Positions 7,040 to 11,290 of a stretch of 11,290 nt of DNA are shown here, piece after piece. The position numbers were made by a program, and so were the translations under genes. The first letter of the stretch is position 1; every line of letters begins with the position of its first letter. The notes below the pieces were generated by a model, which was not told the DNA's origin, made no database searches, and worked only from the letters and a program-made list of their open reading frames with translations. The DNA comes from Zwartia sp. (GTDB lineage: Bacteria; Pseudomonadota; Gammaproteobacteria; Burkholderiales; Burkholderiaceae_B): the NCBI GenBank assembly GCA_030653405.1, contig JAURZO010000099.1, forward strand, positions 1-11,290, in the 5' to 3' direction.

Positions 7040-7103
7040 GCACACGAAAGCAATACAGTTTTTAACTAGAATTGGTGTATTCAATGCTTAATCAGGTGAC
7101 CCA

Positions 7104-8306
7104 ATGAGTTTTATTTCCGCTCGTCTAAATCGAATCAAACCTTCCCCTAGCTCAATGGCTAGTCAGCGTGCACGGGAACTTCGTGCTGCTGGTCGCGATA
7201 TCATCGGCCTGACCTCAGGTGAACCTGATTTTGATACGCCAGCGCATGTTTGCGAAGCGGTGATCAGCGCAATGGCGGCGTCAAAGACTAAGTACACTGA
7301 TGTCGCTGGTACACCAGAGCTCAAGGCCAGCATCATCAAAAAGTTCAAGGGTGATAATGACTTGGACTACATTGCTAGCGAGATCATTGTCGGAACAGGT
7401 GGCAAGCAAATCATTTTTAATGCACTCATGTGCACAGTGGATGCGGGCGACGAAGTGATTGTGCCAACACCCTATTGGGTATCCTACCCCGATATTGTTT
7501 TACTGGCTGGAGGCAAACCCGTTTTGGTACCCTGCCTCCCGCAAAATGGATTCAAACTCAGCCCCGAGGATCTAGAACGTGCGATCACCCCTCGTACACG
7601 CTGGTTAATACTTAATGCCCCCAATAACCCGAGTGGCGCGACGTATACCTCTGCAGAGCTCAGGGGGCTGGCGGATGTTTTGCTGCGACATCCCAATGTA
7701 TGGGTCATGACTGATGACATCTACGAACACATTTTGTATGACGGTCGTAAATTTTCAACCATCGCTCAGATTGAACCTGCCCTTAAAGAAAGGACCCTCA
7801 CCATCAATGGTGTGTCTAAAGCTTATGCGATGACAGGCTGGCGTATCGGTTATGGTGGAGCACCAGCAGTACTCGTCAAGGCAATGACTAAACTACAGTC
7901 GCAAAGCACTTCAAATGCATCATCAATCAGTCAAGCAGCTGCGGTGGCAGCCCTCAACGGCCCTCAGGACTTCATCCCTGAGCGCACTAAAATATTTCAA
8001 GAAAGACGGAACATGGTTGTCGGGGAGCTCAACGCCATACCAGGCTTAAGCTGTCATCTCCCAGAAGGGGCTTTCTACGCCTTCCCATCTTGTGCAGGGA
8101 TCATTGGGAAAAAAACACCCAAAGGTAAGATCCTGAGCACCGATGAAGAATTTGTTCTATACCTTCTTGAAGAACAAAACCTCGCCGTCATACAAGGTGA
8201 CGCTTACGGCGTATCTCCGTTTTTTCGTATCTCATTTGCAACCTCCATGTCAGAACTCAATGAAGGCTGTCGCCGATTGCGTTTGGCGTGTGAAGCGTTG
8301 AGCTGA
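7104..8306 (+). CDS. PLP-dependent class I aminotransferase (aspartate aminotransferase type)
   Basis: Cytoplasmic fold-type I aminotransferase, 400 residues, the normal length of subgroup Ib aspartate aminotransferases. SGEPDFDTP (38-46) and KYTDVAGTPELK (63-74) form the N-terminal substrate region. VGTGGKQ (96-102) contacts the cofactor phosphate. NAPNNPSGA (171-179), Asp204 and Tyr207 hold the PLP ring. Lys239 in NGVSKAYAMTGWRIGY (235-250) is the Schiff-base lysine, and Arg375 in FFRISFA is the carboxylate-binding arginine. All key residues are intact. AGGTGA lies 5 nt upstream of the ATG. It diverges from the second Bug receptor and ends four bases before a convergent oxidoreductase remnant. 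It probably transfers amino groups between aspartate and 2-oxoglutarate, but prephenate or other amino-acid specificity cannot be excluded. Confidence 0.92.
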   Translation: MSFISARLNRIKPSPSSMASQRARELRAAGRDIIGLTSGEPDFDTPAHVCEAVISAMAASKTKYTDVAGTPELKASIIKKFKGDNDLDYIASEIIVGTGGKQIIFNALMCTVDAGDEVIVPTPYWVSYPDIVLLAGGKPVLVPCLPQNGFKLSPEDLERAITPRTRWLILNAPNNPSGATYTSAELRGLADVLLRHPNVWVMTDDIYEHILYDGRKFSTIAQIEPALKERTLTINGVSKAYAMTGWRIGYGGAPAVLVKAMTKLQSQSTSNASSISQAAAVAALNGPQDFIPERTKIFQERRNMVVGELNAIPGLSCHLPEGAFYAFPSCAGIIGKKTPKGKILSTDEEFVLYLLEEQNLAVIQGDAYGVSPFFRISFATSMSELNEGCRRLRLACEALS

Positions 8307-8310
8307 ATAC

Positions 8311-8559
8311 CTAAGTTGAAAACGTCGGTTCAGACTTGTCTGAACTTCTCAATGCTTCAATTTCCATCAGTTCGTTTAGTGTGATGGGTTCGATTGGAGT
8401 TCGAACTCTAAGCACTGAAGCCGCATTAGGCAAAACGCCAAAATGTTCAGCAACCAATTCCTGTAGCGTATCAGAGCATTGTCGACCTTGACAGGGTCCC
8501 ATCGCGCAACGTGTGGCAAGCTTCACATCATTGGGGGTTTTACACCCGGAGTGCAGTGC
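8311..8559 (-). pseudogene. C-terminal remnant of a BFD-type FAD-dependent oxidoreductase (opine oxidase/HcnB-like)
   Basis: About 82 codons ending TAG (8313-8311). The sequence HSGCKTPNDVKL, then TRCAMGPCQGRQC, then LQELVAEHFGV, then VRTPIEPITLNEL matches, from memory, the C-terminal end of NAD/FAD oxidoreductases such as opine oxidase subunit A, HcnB and related amino-acid oxidases. The CX4C pair (TRCAMGPC) is the distal half of a BFD-like [2Fe-2S] site; the proximal CxC pair and the entire FAD domain are missing. Such proteins are usually around 450 residues, so over three quarters is gone. The frame stays open upstream to an ATG at 8634, but beyond about 8560 that frame is antisense to LysR-like coding sequence and no longer resembles the oxidoreductase. 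The upper boundary given is approximate. It is a decayed gene, unlikely to be functional. Confidence 0.72.
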
Positions 8560-8572
8560 AAATGGCCGCGGT

Positions 8573-8818
8573 TTTAACGTGGTGGCAGAGATCAAACAAT
8601 CTGCGCTCGCGAGCGAATTGGTACTAAAGGGCATGGGGGTCAGCGTCGTTGACCCATTTGTTGCTGCGGCTCACGAACGACGAGGGGGTGTTGCACGAAA
8701 TTTTTCCCCTTCAATCGAATACCACCTCGATATTCTGGCGCATTCAGACAGTCGCTTAAGTGACACTGCTCGGGCTCTCTGCGATGAAATCAAACGACAG
8801 ACTCATATTAAAAAATAA
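8573..8818 (+). pseudogene. C-terminal remnant of a LysR-family regulator
   Basis: About 81 codons ending TAA at 8818. The stretch VVAEIKQSALASELVL, then KGMGVSVVDPFVA, and later YHLDILAHSDSRLSDTARAL is typical of the last third of the LysR effector domain. The helix-turn-helix and most of the effector domain (over 200 residues) are absent. The frame is open back to an ATG at 8513, but before about 8573 it reads antisense oxidoreductase sequence, so the 101-codon ORF is a chimera across a junction. It lies back to back with the oxidoreductase remnant, as expected if the centre of a divergently transcribed pair was deleted. The lower boundary is approximate. Confidence 0.7.
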
Positions 8819-8820
8819 GT

Positions 8821-8934
8821 AAAAATCTGGGAGCTATTGTTTTAGGCAACAATGTGTTGTGTATTTAAAGCACAACTAGCCTTATGGTTTCGACTGTCAG
8901 TTGCAGGGCCTCTTCGGAGGCCCTTGCTTTTTTC
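8821..8934 (+). ncRNA. Candidate small RNA or structured 3' UTR with three hairpins
   Basis: Three successive hairpins follow the LysR remnant. The first is ATTGTT/AACAAT (8836-8841 with 8848-8853, 6-nt loop), the second GTTGTG/CACAAC (8856-8861 with 8871-8876, 9-nt loop), and the third the UUCG terminator stem (8905-8924). A strong terminator at the end of a truncated gene, with structured sequence before it and no ORF, could be a small RNA or a surviving 3' UTR. I see no clear promoter directly upstream and recognise no known RNA family. Confidence 0.3.
8905..8933 (+). terminator. Strong intrinsic terminator with UUCG tetraloop
   Basis: AGGGCCTC (8905-8912) pairs perfectly with GAGGCCCT (8917-8924) around a TTCG loop, and TGC plus six T residues follow (8928-8933). 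The T tract is on the plus strand only, so it ends rightward transcription from the LysR remnant or a preceding small RNA and insulates the downstream signalling gene. Confidence 0.9.
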
Positions 8935-9141
8935 TAAAGAGATATCTAGGTAGCTCAGTCAAGATTAAGAACTATTGTCTGCATTTTAAATGTTTACGCC
9001 TGAATATTGAATTACGTGTGTTACAGCACATAACGTGCAGGAAGTTTGTTGTAGTGTAGAAAAACGGTCTCGTCGCCACTCATCCCATCGCTGTACTGGG
9101 TTATCTATTTAAGACATAAACCTATTGAGAGTTAAGCCAAT
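8935..9141. other. Leader region of the LOV-GGDEF-EAL gene, no gene found
   Basis: AT-rich intergenic stretch between the terminator and the signalling gene. I find no open reading frame of note, no sigma-54 type promoter and no convincing sigma-70 pair; TTGAAT at 9007 has no good partner at 17-18 bp. A small GCAC/GTGC dyad lies at about 9026-9038. A GAGAG at 9127-9131 is the likely ribosome site for the ATG at 9142. Confidence 0.5.
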
Positions 9142-11130
9142 ATGAATCAGCTTGACGCAGCAAATGCAGCAACACAACTGGCAGAGCAAGCCGAAGCGGT
9201 TGCAATAGCGGTAGCGGCAGCCGAGTGGATCGCAGTAGCGGCATTGGCAGCAGCAGAGTTAGCCGTGTCGGTATCAGTATCGGCAGCCGAACCAAACAAA
9301 ACACCGGACGTTGTGCTGCAAGCTGCAAAGAAAATGGCAGCCGAAACACTCCTGGCGGCAAAGAAAGTGGCAGCTGAAAAACTTATCGTCGCAAAAGAAG
9401 AGGCTTACAAAACGTTAGCTTTAGCTAAGGAAATGGCCAAATCCGTGGCCCTTGAATTACTTTTGCAAAAACAAGCATTGAATTCAATCTCACAAGGCGT
9501 ACTCGTTACCGATGCGCAGAGACACACCACATATATGAATAATGCCTTTGAGGTTATTACCGGCTACGCTAAAGCTGAGATGATGGGTGGGAGTTGTGCC
9601 ATTCTACAAGGCGCTGAGACAAATCCTGAAACAGTCAATGCATTACGTGCCGCCCTCAATGCTGGCCAATCATTTCACGGTGAAATCCTAAATTATCGAA
9701 AAAACGGGACTACTTTTTGGAATGAGCTCTCCATTACACCCGTTAGAGATGACGAAGGTAAGCTGTCACAATTTGTTGGCATACAGCGCGACGTTAGTGA
9801 ACGCAAGATATCAACCGAGAAGATCGAACATTTGGCCTTCTATGACCATCTCACCGACCTACCCAACAGGCGGCTTCTCATGGATCGGCTCAATCATGCA
9901 TTCACTACCAGCCAGCGCAGTGGTCAAGAAGGCGCAGTAATGTTCATTGACTTGGACAATTTCAAGGACGTCAATGACACCCTTGGACACAACATTGGAG
10001 ATTTACTGATACAGCTGATTGCGAAACGTCTAGAGTCCTGTATGCGCGCAGGAGACACCATAGCAAGGCTTGGTGGTGACGAGTTCGTAATCGTCCTCGA
10101 AAGCCTAAGCAAGCAACGTATTGAAGCTGCGAAGCAGGTCAGTGCTGTCGGGGGAAAGATTCTCACTCTGCTTAATCAGCCCTATCAGCTTGAAACACAC
10201 GAATATCGTGGGACCTGCAGTATTGGTGTGGTGCTATTTTGTGATCACGAACAGTCTGCGGATGATTTGTTGAAACGCGCCGACATCGCTCTGTTTCGCT
10301 CCAAGAATGCGGGTCGTAACACGCTGACATTCTTTAATGATGAAATGCAGAGCGCCATTAACGAGCGCGTTACTATCGAAAAAGAAATAAACACAGCACT
10401 GGAGAAACGGCAATTCCTTTTGTATTACCAAATTCAAGTGGACAGTATGCACCGCACGCTTGGCGCAGAAGCGTTAATCCGATGGCTACACCCTTCACGC
10501 GGCCTACTATCTCCAGATAAATTTATTCCCCTCACCGAAGAAATTGGTTTGATACTTCCTATCGGTCAATGGGTTCTTGAGGCAGCTTGCGCGCAACTCA
10601 AGGCTTGGGAGCAAGGGTTACTGACTCGCGATCTCGTTTTGTCAGTAAACATCAGTGCAAAGGAATTTAGGCAGGCTAATTTTGGTGCGCAACTAAAAGC
10701 TCTCGTGCTTAGCCATTCTATAAACCCAAGGCTTCTTAAGTTAGAACTTACTGAAAGTGTGTTGCTGGAAAGCGTTGAAGAGGCTGTTGCCCTGATAAAT
10801 ACGTTAAAGGAAATAGGACTCACCTTCTCCTTAGACGACTTCGGAACTGGCTATTCGTCCTTGCAATACCTAAAACGACTACCTATCGATCAACTCAAGA
10901 TCGATCAATCTTTTGTGCGCAATATTGTCACGGATAATAGTGATAGAGTGATCGTGCACACGATCGTTGCCGTGGCGCAAAGCCTAGGCATTGGGGTCAT
11001 TGCAGAAGGGGTAGAAACTAAAGAACAACGACAACTTCTTCTTGAAAATGGTTGCACTCAGTACCAAGGATATCTCTTTGGAAAACCGATGCCAATTGAC
11101 CAGTTTGAAGAATTGCTGAAACGAGTCTGA
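9142..11130 (+). CDS. LOV/PAS-GGDEF-EAL protein: candidate light-sensing cyclic-di-GMP enzyme
   Basis: Cytoplasmic signalling protein, 662 residues. Residues 1-104 are an Ala-rich helical region with an 11-residue period. A PAS domain covers about 111-220, and its signature GGSCAILQG (149-157) carries Cys152 at the photoactive LOV position; Asn184, Asn194 and Gln215 match the flavin-contacting residues at exact LOV spacing. The GGDEF domain (about 232-398) has an intact active site (GGDEF at 311-315) and an RxxD inhibitory site (Arg302-Asp305) five residues before it. The EAL domain (about 412-660) retains EAL (443-445), Asn503, Glu535 and Glu538 in ELTES, Asp565-Asp566 in DDFGTG, Lys586 and Glu622. 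Both cyclase and phosphodiesterase activities are therefore possible, with light, redox or flavin state as the probable input. GAGAG lies 10 nt before the ATG. A terminator insulates it from upstream and tRNA-Ser follows on the other strand. Confidence 0.93.
   Translation: MNQLDAANAATQLAEQAEAVAIAVAAAEWIAVAALAAAELAVSVSVSAAEPNKTPDVVLQAAKKMAAETLLAAKKVAAEKLIVAKEEAYKTLALAKEMAKSVALELLLQKQALNSISQGVLVTDAQRHTTYMNNAFEVITGYAKAEMMGGSCAILQGAETNPETVNALRAALNAGQSFHGEILNYRKNGTTFWNELSITPVRDDEGKLSQFVGIQRDVSERKISTEKIEHLAFYDHLTDLPNRRLLMDRLNHAFTTSQRSGQEGAVMFIDLDNFKDVNDTLGHNIGDLLIQLIAKRLESCMRAGDTIARLGGDEFVIVLESLSKQRIEAAKQVSAVGGKILTLLNQPYQLETHEYRGTCSIGVVLFCDHEQSADDLLKRADIALFRSKNAGRNTLTFFNDEMQSAINERVTIEKEINTALEKRQFLLYYQIQVDSMHRTLGAEALIRWLHPSRGLLSPDKFIPLTEEIGLILPIGQWVLEAACAQLKAWEQGLLTRDLVLSVNISAKEFRQANFGAQLKALVLSHSINPRLLKLELTESVLLESVEEAVALINTLKEIGLTFSLDDFGTGYSSLQYLKRLPIDQLKIDQSFVRNIVTDNSDRVIVHTIVAVAQSLGIGVIAEGVETKEQRQLLLENGCTQYQGYLFGKPMPIDQFEELLKRV
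9196..9453 (+). repeat. Coding repeat: 11-residue (33-bp) periodic Ala-rich N-terminal segment
   Basis: In residues 19-104 of the LOV-GGDEF-EAL protein, the triplet Ala-Ala-Glu recurs at 26-28, 37-39 and 48-50. After a short break (51-60), four further 11-residue units begin at residues 61, 72, 83 and 94; the first two share AAKK-x-AAE and the next two keep the A-K pair. An 11-residue period is typical of right-handed (hendecad) coiled coils and of LEA- or phasin-like amphipathic helices. The first part is strongly hydrophobic, so membrane or granule-surface association is conceivable. Confidence 0.7.
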
Positions 11131-11139
11131 ATGAAAGAA

Positions 11140-11158
11140 ATCCGGATTAATCACGGAT
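11140..11158. terminator. Weak inverted repeat between the signalling gene and tRNA-Ser
   Basis: ATCCG and CGGAT form a 5-bp stem around GATTAATCA. On the minus strand it follows the tRNA by 14 nt and is trailed by TTTCTTT, and a separate T-rich run lies between the CCA end and the hairpin. It could help end the tRNA transcript. The plus-strand side is followed by A residues rather than T, so it is a poor terminator for the GGDEF-EAL gene. Confidence 0.3.
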
Positions 11159-11172
11159 CAAAAAAATAAGTT

Positions 11173-11266
11173 TGGCGGAGGCGCAGGGATTCGAACCCTG
11201 GATGCAAGTTTTAGCTCACATACTCCCTTAGCAGGGGAGCCCCTTCAGCCTCTCGGGCACGCCTCC
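11173..11266 (-). tRNA. tRNA-Ser(GCU)
   Basis: Reads serine codons AGC and AGU. On the minus strand the 7-bp acceptor stem GGAGGCG/CGCCTCC is perfect. The anticodon stem CTCCC/GGGAG encloses the loop CTGCTAA with anticodon GCT. The long variable arm has a stem ATGTGAG/CTTGCAT, diagnostic of a class II (serine or leucine type) tRNA. The T arm is CAGGG-TTCGAAT-CCCTG. Discriminator G and an encoded CCA (11175-11173) complete it, for 94 nt including CCA. No integrase or attachment-site duplication is visible in the window. Confidence 0.96.
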
Positions 11267-11279
11267 AAACCAAGGCACT

Positions 11280-11285
11280 ATTCTA
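11280..11285 (-). promoter_or_regulatory. Possible -10 box of the tRNA-Ser promoter
   Basis: TAGAAT on the minus strand lies 13 nt before the mature 5' end of the tRNA, a suitable distance for a -10 hexamer with a short leader removed by RNase P. The -35 region falls outside the window. Confidence 0.4.
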
Positions 11286-11290
11286 GCATG

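Noticed and set aside
8884..8900. GGTTTCGAC near the three-hairpin region, resembling the 5' end of tmRNA
   Set aside because: No tRNA-like acceptor or T arm and no tag reading frame occur nearby; the similarity is limited to nine bases.
9122..9361. Minus-strand 79-codon Leu/Pro-rich frame
   Set aside because: Arises from the Ala-rich repeat codons of the signalling protein read in reverse; low complexity, no ribosome site.
11173..11266. tRNA-Ser as an integration site for a mobile element
   Set aside because: No integrase gene and no repeated 3' tRNA fragment are visible elsewhere in the window.
1..11290. CRISPR array, transposase or insertion-sequence ends
   Set aside because: No regularly spaced repeats, transposase-like protein or long terminal inverted repeats were seen in the window.

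Overview
This window looks like a chromosomal segment of a Burkholderiales-type betaproteobacterium. It carries two Bug/TctC-type (tripartite tricarboxylate transporter) solute receptors, catabolic genes flanking a LysR regulator, a SorA-like sulfite dehydrogenase, and a PAS/LOV-GGDEF-EAL protein. Base composition looks balanced rather than GC-rich (not counted), so a lower-GC member of the order is plausible. No genus can be named from the sequence alone.

Layout from left to right. (1) 1-961, minus: the 5' part of a Tat-exported molybdenum sulfite oxidase-family enzyme, running off the left edge. (2) 1190-3950, minus: an apparent three-gene operon read in the order SDR oxidoreductase, LigI-like amidohydrolase, Bug-type periplasmic receptor. 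(3) 4073-4954, plus: a LysR regulator diverging from that operon. It is followed by a plus-strand alpha/beta hydrolase (5097-5918) that lacks the usual nucleophilic serine. A near-identical palindromic motif lies upstream of both the regulator and the hydrolase gene, which suggests that one LysR protein controls the operon, itself and the hydrolase. (4) 6017-6979, minus: a second Bug receptor, diverging from a class I aminotransferase (7104-8306, plus). (5) 8311-8818: a scar in which the C-terminal remnant of a BFD-type FAD oxidoreductase (minus) abuts the C-terminal remnant of a LysR regulator (plus), as expected if the middle of a divergent gene pair was deleted. (6) 8821-8934: a run of three hairpins, the last a strong UUCG intrinsic terminator. 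(7) 9142-11130, plus: a 662-residue signalling protein with an alanine-rich 11-residue-repeat N-terminus, a PAS domain carrying a LOV photoreceptor signature, and intact GGDEF and EAL domains. (8) 11173-11266, minus: tRNA-Ser(GCU) with an encoded CCA end.

Functionally, regions 2-4 look like uptake and breakdown of small organic acids: the Bug proteins would capture a carboxylate in the periplasm, and the SDR, the lactonase-like amidohydrolase and perhaps the alpha/beta hydrolase would process it. No TctA/TctB membrane subunits are present, so both receptors are orphans within this window. The most notable item is the LOV-like GGDEF-EAL protein. Its adduct cysteine and the three flavin-contacting Asn/Gln residues sit at exactly the spacing known from plant phototropin LOV2, which makes it a candidate blue-light-controlled cyclic-di-GMP enzyme.
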